A stretch of DNA of 34,384 nt from a virus. Below are positions 23,320 to 31,437 of this stretch, one piece after another. Position 1 is the stretch's first letter, and each line of letters starts with the position of its first letter. The stretch spans positions 1 through 34,384 of IMG/VR virus record IMGVR_UViG_3300028831_000812; one strand, 5' to 3'. The notes beneath the pieces were generated by a model. It was not told the DNA's origin. It saw only the letters and a list, made by a program, of their open reading frames with translations, and searched no databases. A program made the translations under genes and the position numbers.

Positions 23320-23700
23320 TTAGCCCCCGGTCGGAATGACCCGAACCAGGGCCTGTTCATCGGCATTCGCAGTCTCGATCGCGACGGCGACCACGACGTT
23401 CGTGCTCGTCTTCACGACGAGCTTTCCGGTTGCGGCTTCCGTCATGAGCTGCTGGCCGGCGGTGCAACCGCCGACGCCGATGATTGCGGGCGTGAAGCCT
23501 TCGTATTTCACGATGGCCGCCTCGCCCGCCTTGGGATCGTTCTGCAAGATGCCGGTGATCGCTTCGCCGCCGGTCGACGCCAGGTTCACGGCGCGATCGG
23601 TCGACGTCTGCTTCACGGCGAGGTACTGCCCGGTCGTGCTGAGGTCGGCGCCGGCGATAAGGTTGCCGCCTTCCGACAGACCGGTTCCATGCGTTGTCAT
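23320..23700 (-). CDS. Capsid decoration / stabilisation protein (DUF2190-like)
   Basis: 126 residues starting MTTHGTGLSEGGNLIAGAD. A beta-rich, Gly/Ala/Val-rich protein with LSTTGQYLAVKQTSTDRAVNL and a C-terminal VVVAVAIETANADEQALVRV. This is the pattern of small phage head decoration proteins that bind the outside of the capsid. It precedes the major capsid gene, as decoration genes commonly do. It shares a nearly identical leader with the capsid gene (SD in GATGGAGAA), in keeping with equally high expression. Confidence 0.75.
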   Translation of the reverse strand: MTTHGTGLSEGGNLIAGADLSTTGQYLAVKQTSTDRAVNLASTGGEAITGILQNDPKAGEAAIVKYEGFTPAIIGVGGCTAGQQLMTEAATGKLVVKTSTNVVVAVAIETANADEQALVRVIPTGG

Positions 23701-23710
23701 AGGGATTCTC

Positions 23711-23740
23711 CATCAAAGGGTGGTGCCGCCTCACGGCGGG
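23711..23740 (-). repeat. Leader RNA hairpin copy A (upstream of decoration gene)
   Basis: On the mRNA strand CCGCC and GGCGG form a 5-bp stem closed by a GUGA tetraloop (23726-23739). The hairpin is followed by CCCTTTGATGGAGAA and the decoration start codon. The whole ~42-nt leader matches that of the capsid gene with a one-base length difference. Confidence 0.65.
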
Positions 23741-23764
23741 TGGTGGGTGGTCGGCGTAGCGCTG

Positions 23765-24535
23765 TTACGCGCTCGCCTCGGCCCGCATGCGCTTCACGAT
23801 GGCCATGTTGGCGGGGTCCTTGTAGGCGCGCGTGTACGCCTGCTGGTCCGACAACTTCGGTTCGGCCTTCTTGATCTCCGCCGCCTTGGCGATGAGTTCG
23901 GATTCGGCCGAACCTTCCTGCGGGCTCGACTTGCCGAAATTGCTGAAGAGCTGGCCGGTTTCGACCTGCTTGTTCAGAGCCGCGATGCGCTTCTCGACTT
24001 CGAGCTGCGCGGTCACGTCGCCGCCGTAGGCCTTCCGCAGTGTCGGACCGAAGTCCTTACCGAAACCAAGGTCGTCGGCGCGCTTGGCGAAATCCAAAAC
24101 GGCCTTCTCTTCGGCCGCCTTGGCGATCGCGTCGCGGCTCTTGCGGATTTCCTCATCCTGCGCCTTCACCACGTCGTACATGACGCCGGCTGCGCGCTTC
24201 GTGATGATCTGTCCGCTAATGGACTTGAACGCATCGCCCGCCTTCAAGGCCTTCTCGGTGTTTTCGTCGTCGCCACCGTCGCCGGTCACCGGATTGTCCT
24301 CGATGTGTTTGTCGCGCTCCGCCGGCGTCATGGCCGCGAACCTGTCCCTACCGCCTTCCGGCAGCTTGGCGCCTTTGTTGTTCGCGAACGCCTTGTGCTT
24401 GTCGCTCATCTTTTCGATGGCGAGTTCGGCCTGCATCTTCTTGAAGTCATCGTCGCGCTTTGTAACCGCGGCCGAAACTTCCGCTTCCGTCGCCGTGGCG
24501 GGGAGCCCCAGCGCCTTCTTCAGTGTGTCGCTCAT
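23765..24535 (-). CDS. Nested scaffold protein from internal start
   Basis: An in-frame ATG at 24535 (MSDTLKKALGLPATATEAE) is preceded by AAGGAGT (24540-24546) with ideal spacing, better than the ribosome site of the full-length gene. The product would be the C-terminal 256 residues, a charged helical protein of scaffold type. This parallels lambda C/Nu3, where the scaffold is made from an internal start of the larger gene. The SD and ATG are seen directly; separate production is inferred. Confidence 0.7.
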   Translation of the reverse strand: MSDTLKKALGLPATATEAEVSAAVTKRDDDFKKMQAELAIEKMSDKHKAFANNKGAKLPEGGRDRFAAMTPAERDKHIEDNPVTGDGGDDENTEKALKAGDAFKSISGQIITKRAAGVMYDVVKAQDEEIRKSRDAIAKAAEEKAVLDFAKRADDLGFGKDFGPTLRKAYGGDVTAQLEVEKRIAALNKQVETGQLFSNFGKSSPQEGSAESELIAKAAEIKKAEPKLSDQQAYTRAYKDPANMAIVKRMRAEASA

Positions 24536-25222
24536 GGGTACTCCTTCGAGCGTTGTGATGCCGGCAGCACCGGCAAGGGTCGCCGCAATTCCCGCGGTCA
24601 GGGATTTCGAGACATCACCAGCGACAAGGCCGTTGATGAAGGACGAAAACTCGTCAAGACTTTGCCCGATCATCGCCGCCTTATCGATGACGGCGTCGTC
24701 CTTGATAATGGATTCGATGGATTGTCGAAGCGCTTCTTGGCCCTTCCAGAATTTGTCCCAGAGGTTCTGAAGCTGGAGTTGCTCGTCGAACTTCTCCGCG
24801 AAGGTCTCGGCGCAGATCGCACCGTTGGTCGCAATTCCGTATTTCGCGAACATCTCGTCGAGCGCTTTGCCGACCTCGCTCCCTTTCCAGTCGCCCGGAA
24901 TTTTATCGGACAGATCAAGGGCCTTCGCGCGTGTCTTGATATGCGTGCGGATGGCGGCGTGTGAATTGTTCTTGCCGCGGCCAACGGCGTGAATGGCGTT
25001 TTCAAGGTCGGCCGCATCCTTGATCGGATACGATCCGTCCTTCATGGCTTCCTTGCCAGCCATGTCGCGGCGATCCTGCGCGCTGTACTTCGCCTTCCAG
25101 AACGCCTCATCGGCGTCATCGCGCTTCATGATAGTCACTGTTGCGTGTTCCTGACACGGACGGTCGACGGCGGCTATCTTGCCGATCGTCAGGGCGGAGA
25201 GGATACGTTTGAAACCGCTCAT
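23765..25222 (-). CDS. Capsid assembly protein with scaffold region
   Basis: 485 residues. The N-terminal part contains a conserved head-gene segment at about residues 65-110 (YPIKDAADLENAIHAVGRG and HAAIRTHIKTRAKAL) seen in many phage head-assembly proteins. Residues ~230-485 are highly charged, helical and low in hydrophobic residues (DDDFKKMQAELAIEKM, AKAAEEKAVLDFAKRADD), as in scaffolding proteins. The start overlaps the protease stop by 4 nt (ATGA at 25219-25222). A strong internal ribosome site precedes Met230, so the scaffold half is probably also made separately. Confidence 0.75.
   Translation of the reverse strand: MSGFKRILSALTIGKIAAVDRPCQEHATVTIMKRDDADEAFWKAKYSAQDRRDMAGKEAMKDGSYPIKDAADLENAIHAVGRGKNNSHAAIRTHIKTRAKALDLSDKIPGDWKGSEVGKALDEMFAKYGIATNGAICAETFAEKFDEQLQLQNLWDKFWKGQEALRQSIESIIKDDAVIDKAAMIGQSLDEFSSFINGLVAGDVSKSLTAGIAATLAGAAGITTLEGVPMSDTLKKALGLPATATEAEVSAAVTKRDDDFKKMQAELAIEKMSDKHKAFANNKGAKLPEGGRDRFAAMTPAERDKHIEDNPVTGDGGDDENTEKALKAGDAFKSISGQIITKRAAGVMYDVVKAQDEEIRKSRDAIAKAAEEKAVLDFAKRADDLGFGKDFGPTLRKAYGGDVTAQLEVEKRIAALNKQVETGQLFSNFGKSSPQEGSAESELIAKAAEIKKAEPKLSDQQAYTRAYKDPANMAIVKRMRAEASA
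24540..24546 (-). promoter_or_regulatory. Internal Shine-Dalgarno site for the nested scaffold
   Basis: AAGGAGT on the mRNA strand ends 4 nt before the ATG at 24535, inside the long capsid-assembly gene. It is one of the strongest ribosome sites in the window, which argues for regular use. Confidence 0.7.
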
Positions 25223-26148
25223 GCTTCGATCTCCTTGCAGCCTTCGAGGCGCTTGCCCTGAATGGAAAAGCCGGTGTATTCGCCACTACGGAATTTCGCG
25301 AGCACGGCGGGCGGCGGCTTGTAAGCGATCATCAGTCCGGTCTTGTTGGTCTGAATGTCCATCGCTTTCGCGATCTCCGTCGTCAGGGGGAATGCAAAGA
25401 TGTACGTCCCCACATCGGGGTCATTGTGCATCTCGTTCCCGGCGCGGCTGTTCTCCATGAAGTCGGCCGCAGCCTTCAGCATCGCGTCTTCCGGAATGTG
25501 CTCTGGCACGCGTTCACCGGCGTGCTCGCCTTGATAGTCAACGTTCAAATCGAAATAATCTTCGCCGTTCACTTTGCAGACCACGGCCCAACCGAAGACC
25601 AAGCCGAGCGATTCATCGACCTTAGCGATGCTGTAGCGTTTTAGGGCGGTCGAGACTGGTTCCAGATCGTTAAACCGAACCTCGGCGGTGGTTTGGCCGT
25701 CGAGCCACTGTGCCGCTAAGCGATGATGCCCGTCGGCGATATAATTTTTGTTATTATGACGCACTACGACGGGGAATTTATTACCCTTGATCCCGTTGGT
25801 GCGCATCGCCTCGACCTTTTTCGGATCGACGCGGTCTTGCATGGCATGAAGCTCGTCAAGCTTTACTGTGGTCTTCGGCAGCGTTTCCGAATTCGTCAGC
25901 GAGCCGAAGAAACGAGGTACCTGATCCGGCCGCAGCGAACCCAGCGCGTTTACGTCGTACAGAAACGGTGTCTTCGCGGTGTCGGCGTCGTGCGGTTTTA
26001 GTTCGCGCTTGGCCACGACGGCGGTTTCACCGATACATGCCTTGAACGACTTTGCCCTACCACGCTTCGCGTTGCCCAGCGCCGTCGGAACATGAACCGA
26101 CGAGGTGGTCATGTCTTTCATGACAGTAGCAAAGTTTACGGCGGTCAT
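25219..26148 (-). CDS. XkdF/S78_2-type prohead protease fused to a ParB-like domain
   Basis: 309 residues with two parts. Residues ~90-165 form a ParB/sulfiredoxin-like domain: a start motif (ELHAMQDRVDPKKVEAM), then FPVVVRHNNKNYIADGHHRLAA with the hallmark DGHHR at about 138-142. Residues ~175-300 match phage XkdF-type proteases: ESLGLVFGWAVVC, a conserved YQGEHAGERVPEHI segment, ENSRAGNEMHNDPDVG with a likely catalytic His near 240, and EYTGFSIQGK with a likely Ser near 294. The protease should process scaffold or head proteins during maturation. The stop overlaps the scaffold gene start. The ribosome site is weak, so the exact start is uncertain. Confidence 0.8.
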   Translation of the reverse strand: MTAVNFATVMKDMTTSSVHVPTALGNAKRGRAKSFKACIGETAVVAKRELKPHDADTAKTPFLYDVNALGSLRPDQVPRFFGSLTNSETLPKTTVKLDELHAMQDRVDPKKVEAMRTNGIKGNKFPVVVRHNNKNYIADGHHRLAAQWLDGQTTAEVRFNDLEPVSTALKRYSIAKVDESLGLVFGWAVVCKVNGEDYFDLNVDYQGEHAGERVPEHIPEDAMLKAAADFMENSRAGNEMHNDPDVGTYIFAFPLTTEIAKAMDIQTNKTGLMIAYKPPPAVLAKFRSGEYTGFSIQGKRLEGCKEIEA

Positions 26149-26184
26149 GTGCCAATCGCCCCCACACCTTCCTGCACAAGGGTT

Positions 26185-26550
26185 TTAAGCGGCATGGCCA
26201 AACGCGATCTGCGTCACGCCATCAAGGACAGATTCGGCATCGCCGAACGCACCCTCGGCACCAGTCGCCGTCGACTCGACACCGCCGAGCGTTGATGACG
26301 CTGGCCCAGTCAGGGTTGCAAACCCTAACATCGATTGCTCGACAGCACCGAGAACGTTGGTACTGGTCCCGCCGATCACGCCGCTGACAGCTATCTGAAT
26401 TACGCCGCCGAGAACGCTTACTGCCGCGCCGCCAACCTCACCTCCGGCCACATCGTCGCTCTCAAGCGCCGCCAGCACCGAACGGATCACGCCGCTCGGC
26501 AGCTTGGTGGCGATGAACGAATGGCCAAGCGGTGAATGCAGGAGCCCCAT
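26185..26550 (-). CDS. Repeat-built head-region protein
   Basis: 121 residues from the ATG at 26550 (MGLLHSPLGHSFIATKLPSG); the frame is open further upstream to 26622, overlapping the previous gene. From residue 24 it is built of five units of 20-21 residues, each with an S-x-L-G/A-G/A-V core; Leu occurs at 26, 47, 67, 88 and 109. The rest of each unit is Gly/Ala/Thr-rich. Such units usually stack into a beta-solenoid or fibre. Similar 'LGxVxxxAxG' repeats are seen in phage surface or fibre-like proteins. Function is unknown; a head-surface fibre is the best guess. Confidence 0.65.
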   Translation of the reverse strand: MGLLHSPLGHSFIATKLPSGVIRSVLAALESDDVAGGEVGGAAVSVLGGVIQIAVSGVIGGTSTNVLGAVEQSMLGFATLTGPASSTLGGVESTATGAEGAFGDAESVLDGVTQIAFGHAA

Positions 26551-26554
26551 CGGC

Positions 26555-26995
26555 TTAGGCTCCGTCGCCCGGAGCCTCTCCCGGCGCTTCCGGCAGTTTG
26601 ACGATCCAAGAGGTAATACCAAGCGGGAAGCCGGCCACGATCGCCGTAGTGTTGAGCACGAGGTCGGATGTAGCGAGCCCGACCGTACCCTGAATCACCG
26701 GCGCATCGTCGGACGCGAAGGCCCGGAAGTGACCTGCGGTACCGCTGTGATCGGCGCTGGAATCGGGCGTAACCGTGCCTGCAGTCGCCATCGCGCCTGG
26801 ATCGGCATCCGCGGCGGCACCGAAGGCCGGTGTATCGAGCGTCAGATGGGCGAGAATGTCGCCATCCTCGGCAATCTCGAGGGTGTCTTTTGGGGCACCG
26901 GCGTAGATATTGACGTAGCCGCCATCGAGAAGCGCCGTGAGCGCGTCGAGCATGTCTTTGGCGGCCGCGTTGGAAATGCGTGGTGAGGTAGCCAT
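26555..26995 (-). CDS. Small virion-region protein, unknown function
   Basis: 146 residues starting MATSPRISNAAAKDMLDALTAL, with AAGGATG upstream. A helical start is followed by a beta-rich part containing GGYVNIYAGAPKD, then VTPDSSADHSGTAGHFRAFA and APVIQGTVGL. This combination is common in small phage head-region proteins. No catalytic motif is seen. It lies between two small structural-looking genes and the minor head protein. A structural or adaptor role is inferred. Confidence 0.65.
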   Translation of the reverse strand: MATSPRISNAAAKDMLDALTALLDGGYVNIYAGAPKDTLEIAEDGDILAHLTLDTPAFGAAADADPGAMATAGTVTPDSSADHSGTAGHFRAFASDDAPVIQGTVGLATSDLVLNTTAIVAGFPLGITSWIVKLPEAPGEAPGDGA

Positions 26996-27001
26996 GTCAG
27001 A

Positions 27002-27376
27002 TCATCCTTTTCCTAGGCGGCACTCGACGGTGCCAGAGGTGAAGTCTCCGGTCTTGACGCCGAGCCGCAATTCGCAGCTTTCGTCGGCCTCATAGGTTTG
27101 CTGTGTCGGCCCGGCGAAACCAAACGACCCATCGGGGTTTGGAATATCGGCCCAAGCGCCGGCGCCAAACCTGCGCTGCAGCGTCACCAGCGTATTGAAC
27201 GTGCCCGATACGCTGACGCTCGCCTTATCCCCGGCGGAGAGTGGCAGCGGATCGGTGAAGCTGTTTTGCGCCGTGACACTCGCCGTCACGCTCGCGCGAG
27301 TGGTCGAATTCGCCACAACATTGGCGTAAGTGCCGTCGCCTAGGTCGCGGAATGCTTTTTTTCCTGCCGTAGTCAT
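27002..27376 (-). CDS. Small beta-rich structural protein, unknown function
   Basis: 124 residues starting MTTAGKKAFRDLGDGTYANVV. The sequence alternates short hydrophobic strands (ASVTASVTAQNSF, DKASVSVSGTFNTLVTLQRRF) and ends in an acidic/charged strand (DESCELRLGVKTGDF). This resembles an immunoglobulin-like or other beta-sandwich domain, often used on capsid surfaces. The gene lies 13 nt after the minor head gene, with AGGAG upstream. Family not recognised. Confidence 0.65.
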   Translation of the reverse strand: MTTAGKKAFRDLGDGTYANVVANSTTRASVTASVTAQNSFTDPLPLSAGDKASVSVSGTFNTLVTLQRRFGAGAWADIPNPDGSFGFAGPTQQTYEADESCELRLGVKTGDFTSGTVECRLGKG

Positions 27377-27389
27377 CGACTTGAAGCTC

Positions 27390-28379
27390 CTAGGCCGCTT
27401 GCGCGAAAGGTTGTTCGGTAAGCCGCGTCAGATCGGCAGCGTAGGACTCTGAACAGCAACAACTCGTGTGGGCTAACGGAGCCATGATTGGGCCGTCGAT
27501 GCTGTCGTAGGGTTCATCAATTCCAACGCCGTCACCGTTGAGAAGAGGAATGGACGAACAGATGGGGCAGACCAGTTCATCCTCGGCAGTTAGCCAACGT
27601 CGCCTCACCTCATGATCGAATAGTCGGCCCGAATTCACCGCCTGCAAATAGGCATCGCGTATCCCGCCGGTCGCGGCCTGCATGGCTTCCGTTCTCGCAA
27701 TGGTCGTGGCGCGGTAGGCGACCATCCGTTCGGCGTAACGCTCGACCATCGCATCGATCTTTGCGGCGTCGCGTTCAATATCGCCGGCGATCATCGCGCG
27801 GACCGTCGAGTCGAAGCGCCGATCACGTAGCGCGCGTGTAAGGACGTCGCTATCGCCGCTTTCCAGCATAGAGCGGAAATTCATCACTGCTTGGGCCTGG
27901 CGTGGCGTTAGCCCGATCACGTAGCTCAGCGATTCAGCAACGGCGTCGGGTGAAATTCCGTAGCGTAGGGATTCCAGAATGCGGGCCTGGATGACGGCCT
28001 TTGCTTGCCCGAGGATGGCGTCCTGGAATTGTTGTCGTATCGCGGTAAGAGGCGCCGCTGTGGCAAGTGGATCATAGACGATAAGGCTCCCGAACTTTGC
28101 CTCAGCTTCATCGTTCGCCGCAGTGAGGAATGTCTCCCCGATCGGCTTGAACCCGCCGATGATGATGGCCTGAAGCTCAGGTTGGTCGAGAATATCCCAC
28201 AGGGATGGAATGTCGTAGCGCGCGATCAGTTGCGCAATTGCATCGCCGGTAAAAATGGCTGCCAACGCCGCTAGCATGTCTTCAATCGCCGCACGGATGC
28301 GAGACTCACGGCGAGAAGCAAGTATAAGGGCCGCATCGTCATCGGGCTGAACGTCGGACGCCTTAAGCAGCCGTGCCAT
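27390..28379 (-). CDS. MuF-like minor head protein (SPP1 gp7 family)
   Basis: 329 residues. A helical N-terminal half is followed by the typical MuF C-terminal domain: YRATTIARTEAMQAA at about residue 220, WLTAEDELVCPICSSI, and a Cys/His-rich ending PLAHTSCCCSESYA. Proteins of this family bind the portal and are packaged in the head. The gene overlaps the portal gene end by 17 nt, its usual neighbour. No toxin or enzyme extension follows the MuF domain. Confidence 0.85.
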   Translation of the reverse strand: MARLLKASDVQPDDDAALILASRRESRIRAAIEDMLAALAAIFTGDAIAQLIARYDIPSLWDILDQPELQAIIIGGFKPIGETFLTAANDEAEAKFGSLIVYDPLATAAPLTAIRQQFQDAILGQAKAVIQARILESLRYGISPDAVAESLSYVIGLTPRQAQAVMNFRSMLESGDSDVLTRALRDRRFDSTVRAMIAGDIERDAAKIDAMVERYAERMVAYRATTIARTEAMQAATGGIRDAYLQAVNSGRLFDHEVRRRWLTAEDELVCPICSSIPLLNGDGVGIDEPYDSIDGPIMAPLAHTSCCCSESYAADLTRLTEQPFAQAA

Positions 28380-29904
28380 TGCCGCGCCTGCTCTTCGTCT
28401 TGGATTTCAGCGGCATGAACCCTTTCCGCGATAGGCGCCGCGCCATCATCCCAGCGACATGCTTCTGCACATCCTCTGATGCGTCCGGATTGGCGCTGTT
28501 CATCATCTCGTTCAACATATCGTCGGTCAGCTCGGGTAAGTCGGCGATGTCCCGAAGGTAGTTTTCCAGATCGTCGTCGGGAAACAATCGTGCACCCGCT
28601 TGGCTCATGCGAACGATGAAATTGCTTAGTGCATCCAAATCGACACGCTGCGGCATGTCGGGCGCAAACCTCGGCATCGTGTCGGGGTGGAACCCATTCA
28701 GCTCCCACAACCGCGGCAAGCCGTGATCGTTCAGCACGGCGGCGTCGGAATCGAGCCACCCTTCTGTGGCCTGGAAGAAAAGATCGACCTTCGCTTCGCC
28801 TAGCGTTTGCGCTCCACGCGACGATGACCCATGCCCGAGCATGAGAAAGTCCGCGAGCACACTGGTCATAATGTCGAGCTTGTGGCGATCGATCGCCGGC
28901 CCGAACGCCGTCATGCCGCGACCAGTGTTCTGCGGTACGTTGTATTTGAACTCATACATTGGCACGTTCGAGATCGTGCCATCGGCGTTCTGATAACAGT
29001 CCGATGGGGTAACTAAACCCATCTGCTCGTCGATCTTGATGTTCGTAACGATGCGCTTGAACTGTTCGAGGGCCGCTACCGCCAACGGATCGTTATTGGC
29101 CGCGCCCTCAAGCAGCACGTTTGGTACACGATACTCCGGCGTTCCACTCATTCGTTCGAGCGCGACGCCTTCCTGTTCCTCAAGCCGCTTCTGAAACCAC
29201 CAACTGCGATAGGCCGTTCGCAAGATACTGGTGCCTTCAGGCGATCCTTTGTGCGCGCGCGGCCGGAATAGCAGGAGCTTTTCTGCTGGAATATTGATCG
29301 TCCCGCCGAACCATGGCTGTTGCGTCAGTCCGGTCCAGTCACCTTCGTCGTTGAAAAACCATTTGATGACTGTTTCCTGTCCGCGCAGCGCCAGCTTCGC
29401 CCAGCCGACACGGCCGTCATCGTATTTGCTAGAATGAACGATGGGCCCGCTCGGCTTGAGCTGCTTGTTGCCAGACCGGCGTTTGTAGACGATCTCGTGG
29501 GGCGCGAAACCGTACGGCAGCATCGACAGTGTTTCAGACACGAAATCGGGCCAGCCTTGGGCCATGTCGTTCATGCAAGACTCAACAAAGGCGACACTTT
29601 CGGCCGATTGCGGTTTGCTGTCTTGCGCATCCACGCGCCACGTTACCTGCCGCATGGACTGCTGTATCGCGAATAGAATGGCGCCGACCGTCGGCGAGTT
29701 ATCCTGCATTTCGCGATACGTGCGCGCAGCTTGGCGTCCGCGTAGCTGAGGTAGAAATTCCTCTCGGACCCACCCGCCGTATTGGCGAAGGCCGGACGAC
29801 CCGATTGAGCGCCACGCCATGTCGGCGCCGTATGCCGGAGCAATGTAGCCTCGCGAGCTGTCCCCGCCTGGACGTTGCAGCGCCGACATCTTGCGTGCCG
29901 CCAT
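28363..29904 (-). CDS. Portal protein (DUF935 / Mu gp29-like)
   Basis: 513 residues starting MAARKMSALQRPGGDSSRGY. Family features include the phrase REMQDNSPTVGAILFAIQQS at ~65-85, FDVSETLS-like and APHEIVYKRR segments, RAHKGSPEGTSILRTAYRSW near 215-235, and FLMLGHGSSSRGAQTLGEAK near 360-380. This is the portal ring through which DNA enters the capsid. It follows the large terminase gene by 6 nt and precedes the MuF-like gene. GGAGG lies ~10 nt before the chosen ATG. Confidence 0.88.
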   Translation of the reverse strand: MAARKMSALQRPGGDSSRGYIAPAYGADMAWRSIGSSGLRQYGGWVREEFLPQLRGRQAARTYREMQDNSPTVGAILFAIQQSMRQVTWRVDAQDSKPQSAESVAFVESCMNDMAQGWPDFVSETLSMLPYGFAPHEIVYKRRSGNKQLKPSGPIVHSSKYDDGRVGWAKLALRGQETVIKWFFNDEGDWTGLTQQPWFGGTINIPAEKLLLFRPRAHKGSPEGTSILRTAYRSWWFQKRLEEQEGVALERMSGTPEYRVPNVLLEGAANNDPLAVAALEQFKRIVTNIKIDEQMGLVTPSDCYQNADGTISNVPMYEFKYNVPQNTGRGMTAFGPAIDRHKLDIMTSVLADFLMLGHGSSSRGAQTLGEAKVDLFFQATEGWLDSDAAVLNDHGLPRLWELNGFHPDTMPRFAPDMPQRVDLDALSNFIVRMSQAGARLFPDDDLENYLRDIADLPELTDDMLNEMMNSANPDASEDVQKHVAGMMARRLSRKGFMPLKSKTKSRRGNGTAA

Positions 29905-29910
29905 TTTACG

Positions 29911-31437
29911 TCATCCTCCCGGGCTCGGCCGCGTTCCGCTCACCACGATGGGCTTTGCGATCGGTGCCTTTGGAATGGTCGGCGGCGAACCGAAAGCGAG
30001 GACGAGCGCGTCCCAGTCGTCAGGACTCGGCACGCCGCGCTTCTTCATGTCTTCCTTGGACTCGATGACGATCTGACCGCTGCTGCTGTAGGCGTAGCGC
30101 ATGTCGCAGGCCTGGGCCTGCAGATCCTCGTCGGCGTCGATGTCGATGGTGCCGTCGACGAAGCGTTCGCGCAGGCCCCAGTTCATTTGCGCCCGCAGGT
30201 TCTTGAAGCGGTCGCCGTCGATGTTCGAGATCGGCGCCTCGCCAGCGTTGACGGGGATGATCTCCACATCGGCCGCGATCTTCGGTTTCCCGTCTGGCCC
30301 CTTCTCGGTCTTCAGCTCCCTCAAACGATCGGTCACGCCGCCGCCGAGGCCGCTGTCGTCGATCTTCACGCGCTTGGCACCGGTCTCCTTGATCGCGACA
30401 ACCACGCGCCCGGTCACATACATCAGATCGCGGTTGCCGAATTTCTCGCGCTTACGGGCAACGGCTCCCCGCCGGTGACAGATCACCGTCGAGTCCTCGC
30501 CGAAGCGGGCGACGTCGACGCCGAGCTCGTTGGGCTCGCCCGGTTGCAGCTCGCGCGCCACCGCGGCGCTCACCGTCGAAATCGGGATCAGGCCGTCTTT
30601 CGACTGCTCGGGAAATTCGCCCTTCACCTTCGACTTGTAGAGCGCCGATGTTTCGCCCCACCGGTGCTTGCGTTCCTCGACCCATGTCTTGCTGACCAGG
30701 AGCGGCCGTAAGAACGCCGGCACTGGTTCCTCGGTGAAGTTGGGCGACTCGAAAGCGCTGATCGGGATGACGTTCCAGCCGGAGCCGGGCTTGCACACGT
30801 TCGCGAATTCCGACGCCGGATCGTCCGGGTTGCCGATAGCGAGAAAGCGCGACATCTCGTTGGTGACCAGCGTGTCAGCGGCGTCCCACAATGGTTTCGC
30901 GATACCGCACGCCTCGTCGAAAATTACGAGCACCCGCAACTGGTGGATACCTTGAATGGCTGTCGGGTCAGTGTCCTTGGGCGAGCGGCCCATGCCGATG
31001 AGCTCGCCGTTGTCGAGCTTCCATTCGGTGACGTTGGTGTAGCCCGGCAGATTGCCTTCGGCGTGGATGCGGCCGATTTCACGCCACAGGATGCCCTTCA
31101 CCTGGTGGGCGGTGGGGGCGAGGGTCACGACGAATGCCTCGCCCGGTTCGTGCGCCGAGATCCACCATGCCGCGACGATAGCGGCGCCGCGGCTCTTGCC
31201 CACGCCGTGACACGAGGGAACGGCAGTGTGCCGGTGTTCGAACACGGAATGGCAGATTAGCTTTTGTTTCGACCACAGCGTCCCGAGGAGGCCGTCTTCG
31301 ACGAACCCAACCGGGTCGCTGGCATACCGTGTCCACCGGTCCGTCTTGACCCTTTGCCGCTTGCTCTTCTCGGCCTTAAGCGCCGCGAGTACGGAGCGCA
31401 GCTTCGATGCGTTCGATGAGGGTGTTGAGCTGAGCAT
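29911..31437 (-). CDS. Terminase large subunit
   Basis: 508 residues with both terminase domains. ATPase: Walker A SCHGVGKS (Lys81) and Walker B LVIFDEA (Asp174, Glu175). RNase H-like nuclease: ELGVDVARFGEDSTV (Asp308), VKIDDSGLGGG (Asp360/361) and a C-terminal acidic DDWDAL near 477. The protein drives DNA into the head and cuts the concatemer. The start overlaps the small subunit gene by 62 nt; a clear ribosome site is not visible, so the exact start is less certain. Confidence 0.92.
   Translation of the reverse strand: MLSSTPSSNASKLRSVLAALKAEKSKRQRVKTDRWTRYASDPVGFVEDGLLGTLWSKQKLICHSVFEHRHTAVPSCHGVGKSRGAAIVAAWWISAHEPGEAFVVTLAPTAHQVKGILWREIGRIHAEGNLPGYTNVTEWKLDNGELIGMGRSPKDTDPTAIQGIHQLRVLVIFDEACGIAKPLWDAADTLVTNEMSRFLAIGNPDDPASEFANVCKPGSGWNVIPISAFESPNFTEEPVPAFLRPLLVSKTWVEERKHRWGETSALYKSKVKGEFPEQSKDGLIPISTVSAAVARELQPGEPNELGVDVARFGEDSTVICHRRGAVARKREKFGNRDLMYVTGRVVVAIKETGAKRVKIDDSGLGGGVTDRLRELKTEKGPDGKPKIAADVEIIPVNAGEAPISNIDGDRFKNLRAQMNWGLRERFVDGTIDIDADEDLQAQACDMRYAYSSSGQIVIESKEDMKKRGVPSPDDWDALVLAFGSPPTIPKAPIAKPIVVSGTRPSPGG

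Noticed and set aside
23336-24964. Long plus-strand open frame opposite the scaffold and decoration genes
   Set aside because: Shadow of GC-rich minus-strand genes; it crosses several well-supported genes and has no ribosome site or known motif.
29875-30711. Plus-strand open frame opposite the large terminase
   Set aside because: Antisense of the conserved nuclease domain; no ribosome site.
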